From positions 9,991,503 to 10,055,502 of the forward strand of contig NC_045143.1 in NCBI RefSeq assembly GCF_008831285.2: a stretch of 64,000 nt of DNA, in the 5' to 3' direction. The DNA comes from Nymphaea colorata (Eukaryota; Streptophyta; Magnoliopsida; Nymphaeales; Nymphaeaceae). Under the pieces are notes generated by a model. It had not been told where the DNA came from. It saw only the letters and a program-made list of their open reading frames with translations, and made no database searches. Position numbers and translations under genes: made by a program. Shown here piece by piece: positions 27,925-39,128 of this stretch; position 1 is the stretch's first letter, and the number at the start of each line of letters is the position of its first letter.

Positions 27925-28107
27925 TTAATCCTCCGATCGAATTACTCTCCCATCCTCTGCCACAGTCTTTGCATTGCTGCAAGTAAGAAAAAGATGAGTG
28001 GTCGATTCTGCCTTTTGCTTGCAGATAACACACATATTAGGAATTGGAATGGCCCATTTCTGAATTTTATACAATGTCAGCAGTCTTTCCTCTATCGCCA
28101 AATTCAA
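27925..28107 (-). pseudogene. LINE ORF2 C-terminal zinc-binding domain fragment
   Basis: The translation includes AIEERLLTLYKIQKW, MCVICKQKAESTTHLFLTC and SNAK. This matches the zinc-binding region after plant L1-type reverse transcriptases (zf-RVT), with its C..C...ES..HLF..C pattern. Downstream on the same strand the frame resumes with WSIWKHRNAAYH, the usual tail of these proteins. An upstream frame (ELLKRVMQQIDSWG) resembles the end of the reverse transcriptase. Confidence 0.75.
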
Positions 28108-28818
28108 ACACCATTTAGCCCTAGGAATACTTCCACTTTTTTAGATAAGTTTCATTTGTAAATTGGTACTAGATTGAACTCTGATTCTGTAATACATTTC
28201 CATGTGCTTGATAGAGTCCACTTGAGTAGATCCCCACGAGTCTATCTGTTGCATTACTCGTTTGAGAAGTTCTGATTTACATGTTTGATCCATGGCGACT
28301 TGATTTTATTAAACATAATTGACTTGTGCTGATCAAGCATCTGGTGGACAGTGCAACCAAAAAATTTTCTGCAAATTGCCTCATCTTCTGCATTAACAAG
28401 AAACATCCACAGGAGGGGAAATAGAAACTACAGAAGATGATGATAATGCTGTAGAGGTGGTAGCTGAACATGCTTAGCAGCAGCAATCCTGTCAGAAGTT
28501 TTACCATTATTGGCTCACTTTTTACTGAATCGAACCGATACAGATCGATCCAGTTATTGAACTCTCTTAACTCCTTGTATCATGTTTTTATTTGACACAA
28601 TCCTTAGCTCTACACAGTTTGACGGTTGGTGCAAAATCCAGAGTGAATGGGCTTTTTAGTCTAATTTGATGCTAGATCAATGGACTGCCAGGATCATTCT
28701 TTGTTGAGATCCAGAAGTTCTATTGAAGCTCTCTGCAAATTCAAGGTAAGGGTTAAATGCAAGGTAAGACAAACATAATTTTGCTTTACGCCATTTGGTG
28801 TTTATTTGCATAATAATC

Positions 28819-29160
28819 TTTCGTTTTAGGAAAGAATCACTTCAGCAATTGTCGAATAGCATTGTTCACCTTCAAACTTCTTGTACTCTCCTTGGTAATT
28901 TCAGTTGTCTGAGAGGACCGATGGATAAAACTAGAAGACATCCAATGGCATCTTTCTTTGCTAATTTTAACCAATTTCTTGATTTTTGCAATCTTAAAAT
29001 GATTATCGATCCAGGCTATGAGATGACATGGTCGAATGATAGAATGAGAATTAACAGTGTTACGCCGAATTCACTGGGTGCTGGTCAATAGGGCTTCGCT
29101 GCAACTAAATAATGTCATTCAATCTAAAAGTTATGCCCAGGACTACGTTCAGCCATGGGT
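28819..29160 (+). pseudogene. LINE endonuclease fragment, opposite orientation
   Basis: The plus-strand translation LLGNFSCLRGPMDKTRRHP is followed by FNQFLDFCNLKMIIDPGYEM and TWSNDR. It matches the L1-type apurinic-endonuclease motifs 'GDFNxxRxPxEK' and 'GxxFTWSNxR'. After a frameshift it continues as [18 protein letters not shown], matching the 'LDRVLVN' block. The Asp of the GDFN motif reads Asn here (GNFS), so a catalytic residue is lost. It faces opposite to the flanking LINE parts. Confidence 0.72.
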
Positions 29161-29707
29161 ATTGTTTCGCTCCTGTATCTTCCAAAGGGGGGAAAGATCT
29201 CTCGGAGTTGTTCTATGAATCCGAAAGAGAGTGCTTGGGTCCTCCCAATAACGAAGTATTTATTAATACATATTTATTATAGTAAATATATTCTATGAGA
29301 GGGTGGTGCCCCTGCTTACCTCTGGCTTGTGGGTAAGGAACAGTCCATTTACTTTTTCCATGTTTCAGCATCAAGTTTGCCCTAGAATCATCATTTTCTC
29401 TATTATTCTAATTTTTATATAATTTAATTTTTTACCCTTGTCTTCCCGAAACATGCTATCAAGCATACTATGTTCATTAACAAAGTCGACATGTAAACAT
29501 ATTTACGCTTAGCATGCAATACTTCATCAAAACAGCTCGATAGTGGTTGAAATAATAGCCTGCATACCTTGATCAAGGCCAGGGTTTTGTGGTACGCCTT
29601 CCTATTCAGTTGGTACTATAGGGATTGGTTTGCTTTGAGGCAGCTGTCTCCTTTCTTCCATAGACAAATAAACTGGATTATTACGCATGACCTCCATTGC
29701 AACCTTA

Positions 29708-30690
29708 TTATGGTCTTTGTTTGCCTCTTCTAGAACTACCTCCATCTCCTCTGTTTCTCATGCTAGGGCCTGGAATTGATTTGCCTATTGTTGGGAGACA
29801 CCCCTTGCTTTGTTGCACTACCACTGTCGGCTTAGTTTCCTCCGGATGAGCAACCCCATTACATTTTGAACCCTTCTTCCACTGTCTTCTGGCCATTTTG
29901 ACGTCAGACCAGCCATTCCCTCCGATTTGTTCTTCAACCTGAAATTTATTCATCCGGAATACTCTACCAGATGAGTATTTTATTTGCAATACACAATAGT
30001 TTCGATTGCTCTCATAAACTTTTTCCTGCCACAAATGCTTGCCATCGATCTCCAAGTCGGCCTCTGATTTAGGGCCAAAACGGAGAGATTTGTGCAAAGC
30101 TCAACGGGACATGTCTTGCCTGTGGAAGCCTTTTTGAATAAGTTGCCCACCTAACGCAGGAGCGGCACCCTAGAAAATTTTCCAATAACAAAGAAGTACC
30201 GGTAGACCTGGCAAACGGATCCACAAAGGGACGTATAAGTTGTCCTCAACCTTCATCGAGTCTCAAGGATACCTTTTTGTTGCAACAAGAACTCTGCCGG
30301 CTATTTTCCAAGCTCCCTTCCATAGAACCACCTGCAGGTCTGATTCGATATCTACCCTCACCAAGAAGACACCCTTTCCCAGGAAGGAAAGCCTAGGATT
30401 TCTAATCTCTATTCATTGTCTTCATAGATTGTTAGTACTTAGTAGTATATCCGTGTTCCATACTCTTGGAGTTGGAATCCCCGAGAAAGCATGTCAGGGC
30501 AGTCTATCAGAAGGGGTTTTTCATCTTCTCTAACGCCTGGTTGGTGACAGTGATGCAAGGCTTACCATCATGCAGGCGAATCTCAAGCTCCCCACCGTGG
30601 CCTATAGAATCCTTTGGAGATGCCGACACCATTTCTGCTCGCATTCTGGATGACGCCGGCTTCCCAACAGCGATTTTCCATCTCCGGTGT
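29708..30690 (-). pseudogene. LINE ORF1-like (DUF4283-type) remnant
   Basis: The reading is patchy and broken by stops. The N-terminal part (about 30520-30690) reads SIGHGGELEIRLHDGKPCI. The middle (about 30120-30260) reads LYVPLWIRLPGLPV. The longest open piece, 29708-30097, carries DLEIDGKHLWQEKVYESNRN and a basic tail. This order fits ORF1 of plant L1 elements. The basic C-terminus is consistent with RNA binding, though no intact zinc knuckle is visible. Confidence 0.6.
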
Positions 30691-31660
30691 TAGGGCTTTG
30701 GGGGGTTCAATACTGGGCTCACGAACATCCTCGACTGGCTGGTTAGCTTGGATTTTTGGGAATACTATGAGATTGATATTCTAACTGCGTATGAAAATTG
30801 GTCTTGACATTGGCTTACGAATCAGTTAAAGTTCTTTGGCAATCTCCAGTTGCAAATGGGTCAGATCACTGTAACATGATGCATTAGAATTTGGGTCGGA
30901 ACTGAATCCAGTAAATAGACATACTTTTCAAAGGAAATCAGGAACATTTGCAGCCCTTGGCACAGTGAGATGGGAGCTGGTCATGTTTTGAGTGTTGTTT
31001 ACTAACTTCTACAAACCCAAGCAAAATGTGCCTTCATGGTTTTCATTAATCATATTGAAACTGAAAATGTCACCTTCGGTCTGAGGTGATCTAAGATCTT
31101 AAGATTATAAATTCTAATTTTGTGTTTGAAAGATGTAACGGTCACATCCCCTTCTCTGATGACCTGATATTTATGGATCTGAGGCATAACAGTGATTTTA
31201 AATCTATGGTTTTCAAAAGCACAGTGTGTTAGAACTATGGATATGAGGTAGATCTCTTATCAAATCATACCATGGATTGCATCTTAAGGCGTGGGGAGGT
31301 TCATCCTAAGGATTTTGCTGCTATTCCTTAGAAGGTTCATTACCAAGTCCTTCTCCAACTTCTCCCAAAACATAGTGACGTTAAAGCGCATCAGATGGAA
31401 AGGAAAAGGACACTGAAGTTTTTCTGTTGCTTACATCAAGAAACCAACAAAACACAGAGATCATCTTTTTCTAACAAAATCTTCTCGGGAACAGGGAAAA
31501 AAAACCAACATTTGTCATGGAAAGTGGCCACTAACCCAGTAGTGCTCCTCTTCAATCAAAGAACTCTTTTTGCTTTAAAAAATGTTCCCACCGTGTAAAG
31601 TAACTATTGAAAGTGAACAATACACAAGGAATCAAGCATGGGAGAAGGAGCAGCTTGTCC

Positions 31661-32206
31661 TTATAAGACTGAAGAAGTAACGTTTGCAGATAAAGATGGC
31701 AAAGACCACCGGTCCCAGAATTTGATATCAGATGGCAGCATGACATAAGGACAAACGAACCCTCTCTGTCTCTCATTCCATGTTCCCCTCAAAGTAATGC
31801 CAATGGCCCGCGCTGCTTCGTCAGTGTCGTGCATCAATAATCTCTCTCTGTAACCTTTTGTGAAAATAAAAGAAGAGCTTTTGTGAATGATGTTGACACC
31901 ATGGGCAAGATTGATGACAGGTAGCGATGGTGCAAGAGCTCTTTTATCGTCGAAGGGAAAGGGGAATATATTTTCCCCGAATGCTGACAGGAGGCGCTCT
32001 CCTTCTAACAGGGACAGAAAGTGATGGGACAAAGAACTGCCCTTTACCCAATTCTCTCTGAGTGCAACACTGCCATCATCTCCCTGCGTGCTGTTAGATA
32101 CGTTGGCTTTATGCAGGAATATCATGATTCGTGCTTTGCAGCCATGAACTGGATCGAGTGCTGAACTTCTGACCGTGGCCCACTAATATTCTCTTGAAAA
32201 TTGAGC
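31661..32206 (-). CDS. Unidentified ORF, possible orphan exon
   Basis: A minus-strand frame ends at 31661 and is open for 154 codons from the ATG at 32125. It extends further upstream to a TAG near 32200, where an AG could serve as a splice acceptor. The translation has a balanced, protein-like composition (for example PFPFDDKRALAPSLPVINLA and DTDEAARAIGITLRGTW), with no low-complexity run, signal peptide or membrane segment. I do not recognise the family. It may be a last exon, a gene remnant or a chance frame. It lies between the LINE remnant and the 3' side of the BEL1-like gene, on the same strand as the latter. Confidence 0.35.
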
Positions 32207-33419
32207 CCATGTTTCCTCAACAAAAGAGAAAGCTCAGTTTGGTCTGCAAGTTACACGAGCCCATTTACCACTTTGTGTAATTAAATGCGGTGAAGGCCGC
32301 CTGAGTGGAAGATTTTGTCAGTTGAAAGTGTGTCGCTTCTTTGCTTCTGCGCCTCGCAGGGTCCACCTATCCAAAATACAACAGCTTATACCGTCGGTTA
32401 CGAGGAAAAAGCAGTTCAGGCAAGCACTTTAGAATGTGAGTATGAAATGATGGGAGAACCCAAACTCAGCACAGTTCATACAGCTAACATTATAATGGAA
32501 TATTATCAATGTACGGCCAAATTAGTATGTGTGGTTACCCGTGTAATGATTGATGAATAACCCTTTTGTTGCAGTCAACGGTGCCTTTTCGTGGCTGGTA
32601 ATCTTGAATTTTGAGGGTGTGCAGCAGTTCGAGCAACCGAGAGAGGCTGCTATAGGGGAAAACGTTCTGAATCTTAATTTATTGAAATTGAGTTGCCAAT
32701 CTTCTTTGAGGATCACAGTTCTTCGAATATCTGAAGTTCTATCCATAAAGCACCAGGTGGAACAAGGAAAGAATGCATTATTCTCAGGTGGCAGCCATTC
32801 GAAGAAGAAAATCTAACGTTGCAGAGCGCACAGTTTGTCCACCCCATCATAAGAATATTAGCTTCGTCGTCATCTGTAGATGGTCTTTTCCACCACAGCC
32901 ATGAAAGTTCTCATGAAGCGCTCAAGCTTTTAAAATTATGAAGGCTTCCTTTTTCAACGATCATTATGAGTTTTATTACAGGATGATATTTTATGAGAGA
33001 TACAGAGAGCGCAAACTTCAACGAACTGCATTTGCATTCGGTATTAAACATGGAATACGTCGATCAGGCACAGAACAACAAAAATAGAATATTCACTCTA
33101 CATGGTGCATATGATGCTTCTATCTCTGAGGTACATAGCAATTTTATATTTTGAGTTACACAGTTTCTCCATGCAATAAGATTTGTACTGCAATGGACAA
33201 CCTTTTTTTTTTCTCCTTTTCTAGTTTGAACCCAGATGTACCCAGCATCACAATTGTAAATGAAAAATATTTAGTATACCTGTACAGTACATGCTACAAT
33301 ACACTCTCCTTTTCTATATTACAATATGCTTCATACTGAGGCCCCATTTACAATGGGACAAGAATGACAAAAACAATAATCATCCATATTTATCAGAATA
33401 AACTGTTGACAAGCATGAA

Positions 33420-36400
33420 TCAAGCCACAAAGTCATGTAACATGTGCGATGAACCAAACCTTTGTGTTCTGCTCCCCATATTCATGAACTCATAATTGGA
33501 AGTGGTTGTGCTAACAGAAGTTGAATTGTACATATCCTCCCCTTGGGTTGCCACAAAGGTTTGTGGTTCACTGGACACTGCTAGCTGGCCACCATCACAA
33601 TGTTGCAACCCCAGAGTGAGTGAAACACCACCATTGGCACGTCCCTTTGCAGTGTAAGAATCATTCTCTAATCTCCCTAAACCTGCCATTTGGTATGAAA
33701 TGAACCTCTCACCAGTATCAGAATGCAAAAGAGCATCTTGGAGAGGATTGCACTGGTCCGTACGAGATCTCTGGTCCCTGAATTTTGTGTTCCCATAGTT
33801 GCTGCTATCTTCAACAACATGAGGGCTATTATTGAGTTCATCAGCACTCGCTAGTTCGGTATCCAAGATAAAGTTCGTCTTTAATCCTCTGTTTTCACTA
33901 GCAAGATTTTTGTCTGCAGTAGTCTGTCTGTTACCCTGTAGCTCTGTTTCTTTAGGATCTCTTTTCGAATCATCATCTTTAGCTGCATTTTCAGATGATG
34001 AATTTGAATCTGCCTCAGCCTCACCAATTTCCTCTTTATACATCTCCTCAACCATTGGCTTCCAAAGTCGAACTCGGGCATTTATGAACCAATTTGACAC
34101 CTGAATAAAAATGAGATTTTGCCATAAAAAAATGTTACTAGATGCGTGCATGAATGAGAGAGAGAGTGTGTGTCAATGCATCATTTCTCTACCTGGCTTC
34201 TACTCAAGCCCGTTTGCCTTGCAAGCATTAGTTTATCAGAGTCACTGGGATAACTGGTGAAGAAAAAAATTACAAGAGGAAAGGTGGTCAAACATTTTCA
34301 AACAAATACGAATGGAAAAGAAACAATGACTGATGAAAAATCTTACGGATGAAGGAAGTGCTCAAAAAGCCAAGCACGGAGAATGGAGACGGAACTTTCT
34401 GGTAAGCCCCTCTGTGGCCTCCAAGCATGCTGTTGCAACATTCCAAGCTGTTGCAGAGCCCTCTGTTGCCTAAGCTGTTGATCTACAAACCGAAGCCGAG
34501 TTATGCCACCACCCTTGCCATTTGACGGATCCTGCTCACCAAGATTCTTTCTAGCAGCCTGAACTTGGCCACTTATTGCATCTCGCAAACAGCGGAAGTG
34601 CCTTGAAATAGTTTGAAGGGCAAGTGTGGTGTATGTTTTAGCAGCACCACATCCAGCAATTACATCAAAGGATGAAACGACAATCTGCATTTGATGATAA
34701 TATTGCTTGTATCTTCTGTCAACCTGAAGGACAACAATCATCATGGCTTCAGAAAAGTTATTCCTAGGAAGCACGGACGGTTATGCAAGATTGGGTTCTA
34801 CAGTCTGAAATTCAAACTCTATTCCATTTCATGTTGGACAGGTCCCAGATCAACTAAGAAACCAGAGACGCAAGAGGTCAAAAGGGAATATGTCAAACAA
34901 CCAAGGATGATTCCAGACAACAAGCATGATGGCACCCTTGTCCAATCATTGATCTTAGAAACAGCCAAGTAGACGATCCACCAAAAATATTATCTCATTT
35001 ATTTTTTTTTCACAGTTAATAACTTAATAAACAAAAGTCTACATGTAGGACTTTCAAACTTTTCATTTTAAACATCAGATTAGTTTTTCCCTATCAATTG
35101 CTACCTTACAAGGTTAAATTTGCTGCTTGCAAAAGTCATGTTTCCACTGAAAATGACTTAAAAGAGAATGGTGTAAAAGTAATCCCACTGAACTGTTAAT
35201 CATGGTTAAAATAATAAAGAATGGAACTGTCCTAAGAAGCAAATGATGGATAGTTTTGGAAATAAAAAACATGAACTCTTCAAGAGACACTTGTGGAACT
35301 TATTACTATGAAGAAAACAGCTGACACAAGAATCATCCATCTAATGAAGTCTAGTGTGGGGTGGAGGCCCAAAAACAAAAAAATAAATAACTCTTTTATC
35401 TACCTATGCCAAGATGTTTCAAACACTATTTATGAGGGGGAGAATGGCCTGGCATTCAGTAGCTGTTTCCCACAATATACCATTCATTTGGCCAAACTCC
35501 AACTTTCACATGGCTCGTATCTCCAACCTTATGAACAAAATCTACTTCCTTCATCTATATACTGTGAAGGTGCCAATAGGGATACCCCATTCCAAAAGGT
35601 GGAACTATTTTGAAAAAACAACAAAATAAAAGAGAAGGTGAGCTTAAGGTACTGAAGGAATAGAAAATGTTCCACTAGCTCTATAGGGGATTATTACATT
35701 TTTCCACATGGTGAGAAGTCAAAAGTGTTAAACTACACCACTGATACACAGGAAAAAAAGTTAAGTGAGATACATTTTTTAAGTACTTGCAATGGTTGCA
35801 TGCTCTTTGGAAGGAAAATGTACCGATAATCACCCATGAAACTATCATGGACGGACCAACAGGATAATCCTGAACTCAGTCAAACACAAAATGCACTAGA
35901 AAATGTCTAGTAATGCTTGGCAAATTTCAATTTGGGAGAAATGTAATAAGAGAATTTTGGATATGGATAATGCAAATTCTCTAGTTGCTGCATGCACATG
36001 CACAGACACAGAAGGGTCACATGTTGTACACACATGAAAAAAGATTTTCAGGCAACTCCGTAACATGAAAGAATGTTCATATATCAAATGCAGACAAAAA
36101 GAGTGAAACCAGTGCCCGTCTTCCTAATGAAGTCAAAAGCAGCCAGTGCAACTCTCAAGCACGACAGTAAACACTCCAAGAAAAGAAAATGATGGATGCT
36201 TCCATTGGTGCATAAGCCAATTAAGCAGTCCTCTGCACTGAATCTTTTCTGTCAAGCTAGTCCAAGGAAGGATCGAGCATTTATGCACCACCTAAAAGAC
36301 CAATAATGGTCATATCTCACACATATAAACAAGATGAATGCAATTTAAATAGAGGCAGATACCAACAGAAAACTTACCCACTACAGTCCTGTCCAAAATC

Positions 36401-39128
36401 CTCACTGCAACAGGTCGTAAAATCAGTCATGGACAAAACAATGTTTTTTATGGGAAAATCCCCAATTTGAGCAGAGTTGTCAATTTTATGGTTTTGAACC
36501 TATCTCCTATCTAAATAGGTAAAGAGGTGATAAGCACCAGATTTCCTAAATGCTTATCCGGTACCTACGTGGGGCAGTTGGCCTAGTCATGACCAAAAAC
36601 ATTTAAAGAAAGATATCAGTATCAATTTAAAAACAAAAAACAATTATCAAAAACCACACAAAGAAGAGCAAAATCCTACATATTTTACAACAAACATGGT
36701 GGTATTATTTTTAATCATAAGAAATGTTCAAAGACCATGTAAGCCAAAAAAAAATTCTTTTTTTAAAAAAATTAACACATTTCGATGTTCCAGGCACTAT
36801 AAAAAAAAACCTCTCATTTAGGAGACTTTAGGCTCATAAGGGTCCCTTCCAGGCATGTTTGAACTTTGAACTGAACATGAGGAATGAAGAACCATGTAAA
36901 CAACAAATACCCGTGATGTAAAACTAATGAATGACTCATCACAATTGTGTTACCAGTTTTCTGCAGCTTGAGCAGGCACAATTATTTTCAGTTTGAATAG
37001 ATGAAGCTATGATCCTAAACCCCGAGGACAGGCTTTTTTATTTTTTTTTTCTCTTGTCTAAAAGGATGCAATTATCCAAAATACACAGATAAATGATGAT
37101 AAGGAATGTATCTAAGGAGCTTTCTACCATTTATTTAGTTCAAATTTTTATTTCAGTTGAACTTGTCAAAGCCAGGCCTAAGAGATGGAAGAATAGTTGA
37201 CTCCACACTTCAAAACCAGCGTAGGTGACAACCTCACAATTATATAAACCATTGCCTCTAATAGATGGGAACATGTACCAGAATGATATAAGTTTCTCTA
37301 GGTTTGTTAAATTTATGAAATGGGACCGATAATTAAGAGGTCATATAAGGGCATAATAGCATGCAAAACATGCCAAGCCCTATTCACCAAAGTGAGTTTT
37401 TCCTCCTTTTTTTCCTTTGGTAACTTGAGGAAACTGCACCAAGCCCAAGAGACTTCAGTGCTTTCACAGTGGTATATAATCTTGAGGCCTAGTACCTCTA
37501 CCTTAGGGGCCTATGCCTGCTAGCACTTACACAGGGAGTTGACGTCGGAAATTGAACCACCAACAGCCCTTTTACCTGCTGGTGGTATACAACATGAAAG
37601 GGAGGGAGATAAATATGCTTACAAGCAAGAACCACATAGCATAAAAATTAAGAATCTGATCTGAGGGTCCATCAACTCTATCAGGCAATGCTGAGATGCT
37701 ATATTTTCTAAAACAGGAACAAGTTTGATGAAATATCAGGTAAAAAAATGTAAATGTACCGCGGCCCAAAACTCACTCAAATGCCTGGTCTGGCAGATCT
37801 CAATCCGTCTGTACCATGGTTCATACATAAAAAGGTAGATACCAAGACAACTGGTGGGAGGGCAGTTGGGTTTCTAAACCCCACATTTGTTCTCACTTCT
37901 CAATATGATCTCTATAGTCTGCTTCACACACAAAGGATGTTATATTACACACATGTGTGTGTGTATGTGTGTTTCACAAAGGAAATGAGAGAGAGTGAGC
38001 TAGAGAAAAAGAGAGAGAGAGAGAGAGTTCTACCTCATCCTGCATAGACAAAAGCTGTGTCAATTTTGCTTGCATCTCCTGCCTTTCAGCTGGTGACAAC
38101 TCATTGGAGACACTTTGCATCGATTCTTGAGCCAACCCAGTGGAGGATGGGTTACCAGAAGCATTTTTTCTTGTATCCATCTCACCAGTGGATGTCTGAA
38201 AGCTTTGGCCCTTGTTCGTCTCAGATCTCAAAGCATTTCGAACATTTACAACCTCATCGAGTAACTGCTGCGCTGCCTTGAGATACTTGGAATTAGTAAT
38301 AGTACTTGCAAGATTTGTCAATCCATATGAAGACCCACCCATATGCATCTGTTTTACCACTAGGGGCGGTTGAAAATTGTTTACAGTATCCCCTTTTGCT
38401 ATCTGATCAGTCCCTGAAAAGGCAGGTGGAAATTTAATGCCACTTGGTTGCTTACAACTGAATCCATCATTTTTGTGAGCTTCATTCTCCAAACTCTGGG
38501 AACCTACAAATGGAACATCAGGATTTTCATGATGAAATTGGAAAGGAGAAGCTGTAATTGCAGATGGTATGTGAGTGCCAAGGCTCAAAGATAGCCCTTG
38601 CCCTTGCACAGCTGCTACATCGGCCCGTTGCACTTGCAAACCTTGTCCACCTTGCAAGATGCTCAACGGTGTCCCCATACCCACCTCGGGGTTCAGATTC
38701 AAAGTGTTACGTGCCAAATCATTACCACCATTTATTTGTTCTCTAATGCCCAACATATTGGTAAGTGTAACTCTTGGTTGCATAAACATTTCATTCCTAC
38801 CATCCCTCCAGGTATTCAAAATGCTTTCCTCAAGGCGAGGTGCAACCAAATTGGAGATGATGCCTGGGTATGATGCAGTTGGACGTGAGACCTCCACGTG
38901 TGAATCCTGTGATACCATACTGCCAGCTGCAGGAAGTTCAACACAATTTTGTGGAGATCGAGGGTGGCCTGGCAAGTTGTTTGTATATGTACTGGCACTT
39001 GAATAGTTCATATACATCACGTGCCCTGGAAGTGCCGAATCTGGGAAGGGGTTCTGACTACCATCCTTCAGGTATAAGGTAGGCATAACATCATTTTGAC
39101 TACTGGAACCAGGGAAATATGTAGCCAT
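33420..39128 (-). CDS. BEL1-like homeodomain transcription factor, four coding exons
   Basis: Spliced protein of 737 residues. Coding exons: 38034-39128, 34347-34723, 34193-34253, 33420-34100. Exon 3 is exactly 61 nt, a hallmark of BEL1-like genes. Domains: ZIBEL-like [11 protein letters not shown] (about 179-189); SKY box [14 protein letters not shown] (280-293); BELL domain (about 351-428, across the exon 1-2 junction); TALE homeodomain (about 466-528) with the three-residue loop insertion PYPSDSDK and recognition helix [15 protein letters not shown]; a second ZIBEL motif [10 protein letters not shown] (669-678); C-terminal LHDFVA. BEL1-like proteins dimerise with KNOX TALE proteins through the SKY/BELL region and regulate meristem, organ and cell-wall development in the nucleus. 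The MATYF start and the overall layout suggest the BLH1/BEL1-like-1 type, but I cannot assign an orthologue. No broken motif was seen. The 3.3-kb first coding intron holds the left edge of a tandem duplication. Confidence 0.93.
37400..37590 (-). repeat. Possible SINE-like insertion in BEL1-like intron 1
   Basis: The minus strand holds a box-B-like GGTTCAATTTCC near 37550, but box A is weak. It begins about where homology with the duplicated copy stops, so it could be a later insertion. This call is tentative. Confidence 0.25.

Larger units (their letters stand above)
27530..30700 (-). mobile_element. Rearranged L1-type LINE
   Basis: Three LINE parts lie close together. ORF1-like sequence is on the minus strand at about 29708-30690: an N-terminal GKPCITVTNQALEKMKNPF stretch, then LYVPLWIRLPGLPV of the DUF4283 type, then a region ending YESNRNYC. 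An endonuclease piece is on the plus strand at about 28800-29160. The end of ORF2 is on the minus strand at about 27530-28330. Stops and frameshifts throughout show that it is dead. The mixed orientations mean it is either an internally inverted copy or several overlapping insertions. Outer limits, poly(A) tail and target-site duplication were not found. Confidence 0.7.

Noticed and set aside
38575-39006. 143-codon plus-strand frame
   Set aside because: It is an antisense shadow of BEL1-like exon 1. The overlapping frames 38598-38873 and 38870-39082 are shadows too.
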